A stretch of 64,000 nucleotides of DNA, from assembly GCA_902651635.1 (NCBI GenBank), contig CACRSC010000023.1:165912-229911 (forward strand). Reading direction: 5' to 3'. The position numbers and the translations under genes are program-made. The stretch is from Mastigamoeba balamuthi (Eukaryota > Evosea > Mastigamoebida > Mastigamoebidae). This document shows positions 31,523-41,786 of this stretch, piece after piece. How positions within the stretch are numbered: position 1 is the stretch's first letter; every line of letters starts with the position of its first letter. The notes under the pieces were generated by a model. That model was not told where the DNA came from. It saw nothing but the letters and a program-made list of their open reading frames with translations, and ran no database searches.

Positions 31523-32800
31523 CTAATGAGTCTTGCGAGGGCCACGCAGCGACGCCCTGACCATGGTCGCGCACAGAACGAGCACCGAGGCGGGGAGGAA
31601 CAGCAGGCAGGCGACCATCAGCAGCAGAGAGAAGACGCGCGACTCCGAGTACTTGGCGTGCAGGGATTCGCCCATTATCATCGCCCTGTGGAGCACAGGG
31701 TTCTCCGTCTGCCACTGCTCCTTGCTGACGAGCTCAGTCTGCCTCTCCTCTCCGAGCACCGCCAGCTGCGATCGCAGGAGTGAGTGCTGATGGGGCAGTG
31801 CTTGTGAGCCGGACCTGCCCGGCTGCCATCTGGATGCCTGTGTGCAGCGCAGAGTTCTGCTCCGCGAGCGTCGCTACCTGGGACGGCCGTGTCAGCGCCA
31901 GGGGCTACGTTGGGGAAAGGGCAGTGGTAGTCACCTGCTGCTTGGTGTCGCTCAGCATTCTCTTGTGTTCCTGGAGCTCGGACTCGAGCTGCTCCACTGG
32001 GTCGGGCTCTGGAGACGTCGAGGGCTCGGGGTCGGGATGCTCCGGCGTCCGCGGCTTGGGGTTCCTGAGCAGCAGCATGGCCTCGTGCGTCTTCTCTGCC
32101 GAGAACACCTTCCCCACCGACGACGGCCACTGCCCGAACTTGGCGCACGACCTCGACATGTGCCAGCCGATCACCGCCATGCACACCACCACCAGCGGCA
32201 AATTCTTCTCATGCGCCAGGTCCTGCGCCGTGAACAGCGCCCCGTCGGGCACACCTGTAGTGGCGGGGCCCAGTGAGTACTGCAATGCTTGAGAGCAGGT
32301 ACGGGAGGCGGCTACCGTGCTTCCTCACGGCCTGCAGGAACTTGGACACGTTGTCCAGTCTCGCGAACATGTTCGCGGGCTTCATCGCAAAGTTACCCAC
32401 AGAGCCCGGCTTGACGGCCTCGGCGAGCCTGCACAGGATGACCTGTGGGAAGATGCGTGAGAGAAAACCCCGGTGACGTAGGTGGAAAGTAGTGCCGCCG
32501 GCCACTCACCCCGTCCGTGAGGTCCTTCACTCCGGCGATCCTCACGCCGAGGCACTGCCAGATCCATTCCTTCAGCTCGTACTGCCAGCGCCGTGAGACG
32601 CGGTGCAGAAGCGGCGGGGGCCTTACCTCTTTCTGCAGAAACGCACGGGCCTCGAGTTCTGTCCTGCGCACTGCGAAGGGCGATTCTTTGCCGTCAGCGG
32701 CGGCGAATACGGGCAACGAAGCGAGGGAGAAGCTCCTCCCACGCAGCGCCAGCGCCTGCGGATCGCGTCCCGATGGCACGGGGGTACCTTTCTCCGTCAT
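31523..32800 (-). CDS. Calponin-homology domain protein with coiled coil and C-terminal membrane anchor
   Basis: The protein starts at MTEKGTPVPSGRDP (32800). A single CH domain follows: WIWQCLGVRIAGVKDLTDG, then after an intron VILCRLAEAVKPGSVGNF and NVSKFLQAVRKHG, then after another intron GVPDGALFTAQDLAHEKNL. Next comes a Pro/Glu-rich stretch (about 32060-31990) and a coiled-coil region (QLESELQEHKRMLSDTKQQ; VATLAEQNSALHTGIQM; LAVLGEERQTEL). The C-terminus has one hydrophobic segment (VFSLLLMVACLLFLPASVLV) followed by a short basic tail, typical of a tail-anchored protein. CH domains bind actin or microtubules or act as adaptors. A single type-3-like CH domain plus tail anchor suggests a link between a membrane and the cytoskeleton. 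At least five exons are needed. Confidence 0.85.
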
Positions 32801-33030
32801 CTGTCGGTTGTTTTTTTGAAAATAAAAACCGTGGGTTCTCAGGCAAAACGGACACTAAAATATCCCAGGAAAATCTGGCGGTTACTGCGGTGTCATCACG
32901 CTTGCATATTTCAACATCTGGAGTGTGCTCGCTGCGGGCGTGTGTCATCGAGCGGGAGCGGTGACGTGTGCGGGAATGCCCGGTGAGTGCCGGTGTGTCC
33001 GGGTATTCGTGGGGGTACAAAGTAGTTAAT

Positions 33031-36000
33031 TTACCTCCTCGGGGGCGGACGCCGGGGCAACGCGGGAGGCGGCTGACGACGCGGGGGCAGCGGTGGCAAC
33101 GGAGACTGCGGGGGCAGCGGAGGGCCTGCCCTCGCGCGCGTGGGGATCGACGGGCCTCTGGGGTTCATCGCCTCGAGCTCCTGTGCGAGCACCGAGAACG
33201 AGGGCCGGGTATCGGGGTTCTGTGCCCACGACTTGTCGATGAGCCTCTGCACCAGCGGGGGCGCGTCCTGCGGTATCGGCTCGCGCTTGCCCGTCGTCAC
33301 GAAGTTGAGCACGGCTGGCGGGAGAGTTCAGAACCGTATGGGGTCATTGGAGCCCGTACCGAAGTGGGATCTGAGGTCTTCGTAAGGCTTCTTCTGCGTG
33401 TACAGACTCCACAGCACAATCCCGTAACTGAACACGTCTGCCACTGCAGCAGAGCGCCTCAACTAGAGAATCGCAACAATGTGTGCGTACTCTGCGAGTA
33501 GTTCTTGCCATCGAGGATCTCCGGTGCCATATAAGCCGGTGTTCCGACCCCCTTTGTCTGTGATGCGAGTTAGGCAACTTATGAGATGCGAAGTAACTTA
33601 CCTTTGTTTTGTACGCTTCGCTTCCGATAAACCGGCTCGTGTTGAAATCCGATATTTTGGCAATAACCGGGGACCTCTCGTCCAGTGAGGAAATCTGAGC
33701 ACCGGTGAGTGAGACAACAGACTAAGGGAGCTCGAACCAGAACGTTGTCCGTTTTCAGGTCACGGTGAATTATGTCTGCCATCCGGGTCGTGAGCTAAAG
33801 TGGGTGATGGCTAACATGAAGACCGCCTACTGTTTTGGTGCAGGAAGTTCATTCCCTTGGCCACGTCCAGTGCGCATCGCAATTTGAACGACTGTGACAG
33901 CTTCTGCTGCTGAATAAGACCTCCGAGGCTTCCGTGCTTCACAAACTGAGAGAGACATTAGTCTGTCGCGTGCTGTCACGGGCCCACAAACCTCCATAAC
34001 AAGATAGAAGCAGTCCTTGCTGACAGCCGTCCCGTAGAAGAGCACGATGTACGGGTTGCGCAAGTGCGTGCAGATCTCGGTCTCCTGGACGATTCCGCAG
34101 TACAGGTCCTCGTCCATGAACACCTGCGGCGGGTACGACTTGATGGCGACCTCCTGGTCTTTCCACCTGGCTTGGTACACCGTCGAGAACGAGCCCGTGC
34201 CCAGCAGCTTCCCGCGGGCGATGTCCCGCACGTCGATGCTGTCCGTGACCTTGGACTGCAGGGTGAACGGAACGGCAATCCTCGTGCTCCCACAGACGAC
34301 GAACAGCTGGTCGGACGACATGGACGACGCTATCGGCCTGACCGTCACGGTGAACGAGACGCGGCCGCCGGGAACGAGCACAGCTGAGGCCGGCGAGCAA
34401 CTGATTTCGAAGCGGGTGTTGTGCGGCAGTTGGAGTGAAACGGACCTCGACTCGTGGTCGGATCTGCGAGCCGCGGAGACCTCGAGCTTTGCGGTGACCT
34501 GCTTCCCAACTTCGATCGGGCTGCACCCATCACCGAAGCACAGCTCGCCGACAAGAAGGTTGTCGCGCTCCTGGCTGTGATACACCGTTGCCGTGGCCAG
34601 AGGGTCCTCGCCGTTCGAACGCCGCCCCCTGCGCCTCTTGACGATGACTACGGTGATGCAAACGGCAACAACAAGCACAACCGCGAGAATGCCGACCACA
34701 GCGCAGACCACCGCAACCACCACCGACTTGCTCCCCCGATTTGCCGGAGAGGCAGAGGCAGACGAAAGTCCTGAAGGCACGTAGCCGCGGAACCATGTAC
34801 AGGTCGAGTCCGAGTCTATTACCGCGACAGATCCGTCGGAATAGAGCAGGCAGCTGAGCTGTGCGAGAGAGGCAGTCGACCGCAGGGAGTATGCCGAACA
34901 GTTGGCCTGCTCGCACAACTGCGCACACTCGTCCTCGTCGTCGACGTTTACTGTTGTGTACACGCCGTCTTTGATGGCCGAGGCAGACTTGCACTTGAGG
35001 ACCCGCGAGCACGAACTCGCGATGTTGCGCTTGACCGAAGATGCCGAGGACTTGAGATAGCAATTCGGGGACGAGCCATCTATGTACGAGAACCCCACGC
35101 AGCCCTTGCGCCTGTGGCACAGCGCGGAGCACTCGAAATCGCCTGTCGTCGTGACCGACTCGATGTTGTCCCCGACAATCGAAGTGCGCGGCGCACACTG
35201 CAGCGTCGCGAAGCACGCAGAGGGCGCGCTTGCGTTCCCCGACACGCTTCGGAGCAGCGTGCACCTGTATTGAAACGGTGCCACAGGGCTTACTGTCCAC
35301 CCAACGCAGCCGTCGCTGTTCCTGCACAGCTGGCCGCAGTCCTCGTCGGTCTGCGTCACCGAGGTCGATATCACCTGCCCTGAGATGCCAGAGGTCGCCC
35401 GGCATTGCAGCGTTCCGGCACACGAGCTGACCCAGTAAACTGACGACGCCCCAGCGGCATATAGGGTGCAGTTCGGCACGAGCGTGTCCGGGTTCGAGGC
35501 GACAACGTACGAGACGCACCCGCTGGTGGTCATGCACAGCGACATGCAGTAGTCATCGCCGCCGTACGCCCTCGTGACCGTCGACAGCGGATTGCCCGTG
35601 AACCCGGACATCGGTGTGCACTTGAACCGAGCCGAGCAGAGGTTCCTGCCCTGCCTGGCGTCGGCGGTGGTCGGGAGTGGCGACAGAGTCATCTTCTTCT
35701 TGAGCCAGCACTGCTGGGCCCTCGCCGACCTGGCATAGTCCATTGTGTAGCCCTGGCATCCCTGCGTGGTCCTGCAGGTGTGCGCGCACTCGGCCTCTCC
35801 GCCGGTCACTGTGACAGGCTGTGTTGTCCAGTGGTCCTCGGAGGCAGATCCCGGAGCGGTGTTGCTCTGGCACTGCACTCGATGCGCGCACGACGTGGCG
35901 TCCGAGACGAGCGAGACGGACCCGGTCCACATGCGGCAGGATGGAGTCGTCAGGTCTTGAGTGCTGCCCGCCATCACTGAGTACGCCGTGCAGTTGGGGA

Positions 36001-36871
36001 CCAGCGAGCAGGCGCGTGCGCACTCCCAATCATCAGCCCCGATGTCGTCCCCTATGTGCACAGAGCCAGAGCCGGCCGCAAGCCCCGGCGTGCAGAGCAT
36101 CGTCGACACGCACTGGCTCGGGGTACCCGAGGAGTCCCTGGCCTTTCTGTGCGTGTACGACGTGATCAGAGTGCAGTTCTGCCTCGAGAGGGCCGACGAC
36201 GCAATGCCGAGGCTGTAGCCCACGCACCCGGGTGTGGCCCGGCATCGCTGCCCGCACCCGGAATCTCCGGCGAGTACAGTTGTCAGCTGGCCCACACCGT
36301 CGGGTACCACGAACGCTGTGGAGCACCGGACGAACCCCGAGCAGAGGCCGTCTCGCGAGCTGGTGCTCCCGGGGTTGCCCTTCTTGAGCGTGCACGTGCC
36401 CGCGGCGGCGTCGGCCGTATAGCCCGTGCACTCGGAGCTCAGCCTGCAGAGTCTGGCGCACCCGTCGGGCCCCTCGGTCGTAGACACGGGCATCCCGGAC
36501 ATGTCGGCGTTGTCGAGGAGCTCCGTGCCCGCGGCGCACTCGATGACGCCGCCGCAACTGCCCGGGGAGGAGACGAGGCCCTGCCGGCAGCTCAGCAGAC
36601 AGGAGCCCATGGACTCGTTGGTGGGCGTCCATTTCCACGCCGTGCACCGCTGGGTCTCCGAACACTTGACGATGCACGCCAGCGGGGTGACGTCGGCGAG
36701 GGACCCGTAGGACTCGGCGCACTGGTAGGCATAGCCGTTGTCGCAGGGCTGCGCGAGCACAGCGGCGATGCACAAATGGAGCAGCGCAACGGCCGGAAAA
36801 TGCACAAGAAACAGAGCTGCCGGGCGCGGGCACGCGATTGCCCAGCCGCGACGCCGCCACCGCAGAGACAT
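33031..36871 (-). CDS. Receptor tyrosine-kinase-like (TKL) kinase with nine PAN/Apple-like repeats
   Basis: The start at 36871 gives a signal peptide (ALFLVHFPAVALLHLCIAAVLA). The ectodomain contains about nine Cys-rich PAN/Apple-like repeats of roughly 70 residues with the pattern 'C..LC....GC.GY....C.L' (for example CGQRCRATPGCVGYSLG and CSALCHRRKGCVGFSYI). A transmembrane helix (VVVAVVCAVVGILAVVLVVAV) precedes basic KRRRGRR. The cytosolic part first has a beta-sandwich-like region (about 34510-34240), then the kinase: glycine loop GTGSFSTVY, VAIKSY lysine, and across short introns IIHRDLKTDNVLV, ISDF, GTPAYMAPEIL, DVFSYGIVLW and the family's C-terminal RPSFSVL. All catalytic residues appear present. 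A Pro-rich tail ends the protein. PAN repeats bind protein or carbohydrate ligands, so a surface receptor for food particles or cell contact is plausible. Confidence 0.9.
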
Positions 36872-37905
36872 GGCCTCGGGGCGCCCAACCGTGAGAGGGC
36901 GAGATTCCGGCTTGCGAATCGAGCGCGTGGTCGCGGGCCCAGTGGACGACTGCCCGCAGATACTGAGCTGATGCACCTGCTCTGTAATTATTTTACTGTA
37001 ACAACCCCCTAGTGCACTCCGACTGTCACTTGGTCACAACTGGGATACTAACCCAAAACACGAGCACGTCCCACGACGTGACAGCGATTGTCCACTCGGC
37101 CCGATCTGTGCTTCATAATGCATACGTTGAGCTCGGATGGGTGGGTTGTCTTGATGTTCAACCCAGATTTACCGGGTGACACAGCAGATCCGCGAGGCAT
37201 TCCGAAAGCCAGCCGGCCACGCCGAGAACAGGGCCCTGGGGTCGATCACTGCGAGACCCTTGGACCTCCTATCGCCTTGGGAGGTGTCGTGGGGATTTCG
37301 CATAGGATGGCTGTAACGATTTTCCTCTTAGAAACCCGAAGTGAGAACTATCCGGGCAGAACGATAGAACAATTGTATCTGTCCACCGAAATCTTGTGAG
37401 ACCCATAAGTGCGAGCTCTTCTCGCCCTCCCCTACTCGGTTGACGATTTCCGGCTTAGGGAGTAGACTGTGGTGCTCTGTCATAGTGCTACTTCGCAAAA
37501 GACGGAACTTCTTCCAGACGAGGCGCGGAGGACGTGGTGCCAATACGGCCCGGTGCAACCGCGAAAGGCCCATCGGCCCGCCGGGAAGGCACTCTATTCG
37601 GCCCCTCAAGACTACTTCGAATGCTCGGATCTCAAGCTCCTCCGCAAACGCAGAGGCAGCGATCCGCATCGACCTGAAGAGCACTGGACGCAATCACCAC
37701 ATTTTTGCGTGTGTACCAGCAGCCCGCCAGCAGGACCGAGCACATTGGCAGATTACTCTCTTGCCCGAGCGCATTCGTACCTGCGCCACCCTTCAAAAAC
37801 GGCAGACACGCGGAGCCATGGAAGGTGCGCATTAATTTAGGTGTTGCAGGAGCTGGTGGGCTCAGACGGCAGGCAGCCTCAGGGCGTGCGTGCGCGGTGC
37901 CCGGG
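36872..37905. other. Intergenic, about 1 kb, no recognisable gene
   Basis: Upstream region of the receptor kinase and 3' flank of the decarboxylase. No convincing frame, RNA gene or repeat was found; codon-like composition is absent compared with neighbours. Confidence 0.6.
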
Positions 37906-39757
37906 TCAGTGCGACTGCGCGACGAGGCCACTCTCGGCGGCAACGAGCTCGTCTCCGATCTCCTCGATAGTCTGGACGAGAGACTCGACGTCGCTCTCGG
38001 CGAGCCTGAAGTTGGTCAGCACGAACCGGATGCACGTCGTCGGTCCCATGTGCGCGTAGTTGACGACCCAGCGGCCCCTGGCCAGAAGCCGCGAGCGCAC
38101 CTCGAGGTTGAGCCTGTTGAGGTCCCGCGTCCTGCCGTCCCTGGGCGCGTACCTGAAGCACACGTTCAGGAACTCGGGCGTGTGCAGCATCTCGAGGCGC
38201 GGATGCGCAGAAACCATGTGCGGCATGCGCTGCGCGAGGTCCATCAGGCGGTCGATGGCCTCCTCGTAGCCCTCGTCGCCGAGGCTCTTCCACGACATCC
38301 ACGCCTTGACGCAGTCGCTGCGGCGCCCGCAGGCCAGCGAGCGCTCGCCCAGGTCGACGCAGTCGTCGTCGTCCGTGTGGAAGAGGTACGTGCGGTTGCC
38401 CGCGCTGCACGCCGTGCGCAGCTGCTGCTGGTGGCTCGTCACGAAGATCGAGCACGTCAGAGGGACGCTCAGCAGCTTGTGCATGTCAATCGAGAACGAG
38501 TCCGCCTTTTGCACTCCGTCGATCATGTGCTTGTGCTTGCGGCTCAGAATCACCGGCCCTCCCCACGCCCCGTCGACATCTGGCGTGCTGGTCAGCATCC
38601 AGGCTGCTGCTGCTGACGACGGGGAGGGGAGACGCCAGAGTCGTACGGAGCCAGACAGAGGGGTGTCGCTTGCAGACAGCGAGGATCTCGCGGATGGGGT
38701 CGAAGGCCCCCATCACGGTCGTGCCCGCAGTGGCGGCAACGAAGAAGGGGGTCTCGCCGGCCTGCTCGCTGCTCGCGATGGCGGCCTCGAGCTCCTCGGG
38801 GATCATCCTGCCCGCTGCGTCGCTCTTGACGCAGCGCAGGTGCTTGGTGCCCAGCCCCAGCTGGTTCGCCGCCGAGGCGAACGAGTAGTGCGCCTGGTCC
38901 GACACAAACGCCACCAGGCGCGGGCCGCCCCACAGGCCCTCCTCCTTCGCGTCCGGCACAGCCCTGCTCCTCGCGCACAGCATAGCCACGAGCTGCGCAC
39001 GCCGTCCCGCATTGTCGCGTGAGCCACACGGCGTGTTTTGCCCCGCGTTTGCGCCTCGAGGTTTGAAATACACGCACACAAGCGAATTTGAACACGGCTG
39101 AGCAGCACTGTACCACGGAAAACCCGCATCAGCGCACTTCACAGATCCCGCCTGCACCTCAACGCTCAGGATCCGCGACTTTCCTGAGTATTTCCCCCTA
39201 CGCCAGCGGCGGCGACGAAGACAGGAGAGGACGGACGGGGGACAGCAGCAAGAGCGGGAGAAGAGGAATGAAGAGCAAGAGCGACGCAAGCGGAGCACCA
39301 AGAGAACAGACAGGGTGAGACGCACGTTGGACTGCGTGCCGCCGCTGGTGGCGACGCCCTCCGAGTGCGACGGCATGCCCGCGAGCTGGACGACGTGGCG
39401 CACGAGCTCGAGCTCGATCTCCGTCGCCGCCGGGGCCGCCTCGCGCGTGGCCATCGTCGTGCTGGCGACTGCCGACGCCATCTCGCCGACGACGCCGCCG
39501 AGCGTGACGCCCCCGGAGAGCTGGTTGGCGAACCCCACGCTGTCCGTGCGCGGCATGCACGCCAGGTAGCGCTCCAGCAGGCCGCCGAGCGCCTCGGGCC
39601 CGCACCCGGCGCGCGCGATGCGCAGCTCGGCGTCGGTCAGGCGCGACTGCGCGGCGGCGCCGTCGCACGCGGCGCTGCGCACGTCCGAGAGGTAGCGGGC
39701 GCAGACCTCGCTCGCCTCCGAGAGGGTCGCGCGGATGGCGCTGGTCTCGCGGTCCAT
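37906..39757 (-). CDS. Group II PLP-dependent amino acid decarboxylase, copy 1
   Basis: Three exons (39757-39326, 38992-38647, 38579-37906) sum to 483 codons plus stop. Group II decarboxylases (aromatic amino acid, glutamate, cysteine-sulfinate) are recognised here by TSGGTQSN joined across the first intron to LVAMLCARSRA, the PLP-stacking histidine in SDQAHYSF, ATAGTTVMGAFDPI, HVDGAWGG (Asp contacting the pyridine ring) and the Schiff-base lysine in SFSIDMHKLLSVPL. The C-terminal RWVVNYAHMGPTTCIRFVL fits glutamate or cysteine-sulfinate decarboxylase-like members. The exact substrate cannot be read. The first intron (333 bases) is unusually long. A second, divergent member lies at 61900-63529. 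Confidence 0.93.
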
Positions 39758-40253
39758 CTGGGTGGGGTTGGGGGGCTGACAGGGGGATCACACGGGTCTT
39801 TAGAGCGGAAAGGGCGCTTCAGAAAGGCGGAAAAGTGAACCTTTTGGGGCAGGAGAAGAGGGGGAATCTAGGAGAGATATTTCCCTCTGTGACACCCACC
39901 GGCAACGTGGGCGCATAGTCAGCTGCCACCAAAAATAGCACTGCGTTTCGTATTCGGGGGCAGACCCACCGGCGCCACCTGAGATGCAGCCCATGACAGT
40001 CCAGCTGTGCGCGTCACAAATATAAATCTGATCGGTGACCTACGATCTTGTTCCTATTTTGCCCTTTAGGGATGAAGGGAATTCAACCCCCACATTATGC
40101 ACTGCACCCCCCACCCCCAACCCCCAAACTTCGTGTGTTCAAGCCCACCGAACCCCCCACATTCCACGGAATCTGTACGGGGGAGGGGGTGCACTCCGTC
40201 AGACCACAACAAATTTGCATCGCTGAAGCACCTACTCCTCAGGCACAGCAACG
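39758..40253. other. Divergent intergenic region
   Basis: Shared upstream region of the decarboxylase (minus) and the YeeE/YedE transporter (plus). It includes a C-rich stretch around 40098-40130. No gene recognised. Confidence 0.55.
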
Positions 40254-41701
40254 ATGGCCAAACCACAGGCATCCCCCACCGCCCCGACGCTTGCGGACCC
40301 GCTGCTCCAGGGCGGGCTCAAGCACCCGGACCCCGCGTCACCGTCGGCGATCCTCGTCGCCAGCGCCATGGGCGTCGCGTTCGGGTTCGCCATCCAGAAG
40401 GGCCGCGTCTTCGAGCCGCACTACATCTCGGACCAGCTCTCCATGTCGCGCTTCCTGATGCTCAAGATGTTCCTCACGGCCGCAGCAGCCTCGCTCGCGG
40501 TGACGTCGGCGCTCTCGATGACGGCGTTTGGCCGCTCGAGGGTCGCGGGCGCCCGCAAGTGGGCCTACAACGGCTACAGGGGCATCGCTGCGGCCCTCGC
40601 CGGCGGCCTGACGCTCGGCGTGGGCATGGCCCTCTCGGGTGCCTGCCCTGGCACGGTACGTCACGCTGTCCGCCTGGGTGGGGGGAGTGGCGGAGGCCGT
40701 TGTGCTCTCCTGGCAGCCCCATTTATAGCAGCGCCAGCTTCCATAATGACATCACGGCAGAACACAATGCGCAATCTCCCCGCTGACTCGTTTGGGTGGT
40801 TCAAAGGGGCCTGTCCAGCTGGGTGCCGGGGTCGCCAGCGCGGTGTACACTGTAGGGGGAGGGTTCGCGGGAGCGCTCGCGTTCGGCCTCATCGAGCCGC
40901 GGGTGCTGCAGCCCTCTGGCCTGCTGCACGCGTGGTCGGTGAGCCGCCCTACGTTTGATGCTCTGTTCGGGCTGCCGTTCCACGTCGTGGGCTTCGCGAT
41001 GGCCGCCGCGATGGCGTTTGCAGCGTTCTCGCTCGAGTCGATGTTCCCGTGGCGCTCGGACCTGCCCCAGATAGGGCGCGTCAACGAGCCTGTCTCGATC
41101 ACCTCCTACGCGTGGCCTCCGATGCTGTCGGGCCTGGTCATCGGATCCCTCCAGGTTAGCCCCTCATACTCAGACACTGCCCTCCTCTCCTCGGGTGGCG
41201 TGCAGCGGCACCTGACGGGTGCGTGCACCAGCTCCCTGGACTGCTGTTCGTCAAGGACACCATCGGCTCCTCGAGGGCGTACGTCACCGCTGTCGTCCAG
41301 GTCGGCAACCGTCTCTTCCCCTCGCTCTTCAAGAACGCCTACTTCTGTGGCTGCGCCTGCGGGGTGGGAAACTACCAGCAGCTTGCTTGTAAGCCTCACG
41401 TCGCCCGTTCACCCTCCTCATTGGAACACTCCTTCCCCTCCTTTCAGGGCTGGTGTCGTCCGTGGTGGGTGCGTTCCTGGCTGCGGCCATGTCGAATGAC
41501 CTGGGGACTAGCGAGGGCTTTGGCGCGTTGGTGAGCTTCGTCGGCGGGTTCCTGACTGTGTTTGGCGGACGCCTGGCTGGCGGATGCACCTCGGGCCAGG
41601 GTATCAGCGGCAACGCGGTGCTCGGTGTGATCAGTCCGATCGCCACGGCTTCCATGTTCGTTGGCGGAATGGCGGCCAAGGCCGTTCTCTCGCGTCTGTG
41701 A
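40254..41701 (+). CDS. YeeE/YedE (TsuA-like) sulfur transport family membrane protein
   Basis: Four exons (40254-40655, 40819-41154, 41232-41388, 41448-41701) give 382 residues with about nine hydrophobic helices. Diagnostic motifs of the YeeE/YedE family are present as an inverted pair: LSGACPGT at the end of exon 1 and GGRLAGGCTSGQGISG in exon 4, each with the conserved cysteine on the substrate path. A further NAYFCGCACGVGN segment adds cysteines. Bacterial TsuA takes up thiosulfate, and relatives carry other sulfur or selenium compounds. The family is essentially prokaryotic and rare in eukaryotes, so ancient horizontal transfer is likely, yet the gene now has three spliceosomal introns and the same composition as its neighbours. 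No mitochondrial targeting signal is obvious, so the membrane in which it acts is unknown. Confidence 0.9.
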
Positions 41702-41786
41702 GGGATTGCACACGGATGAATGGGGCCTTGCAAACAACGAGGTTTTCTGATTAGTTGACACACGCGTGTGGGGGTGGGGGATGGGA

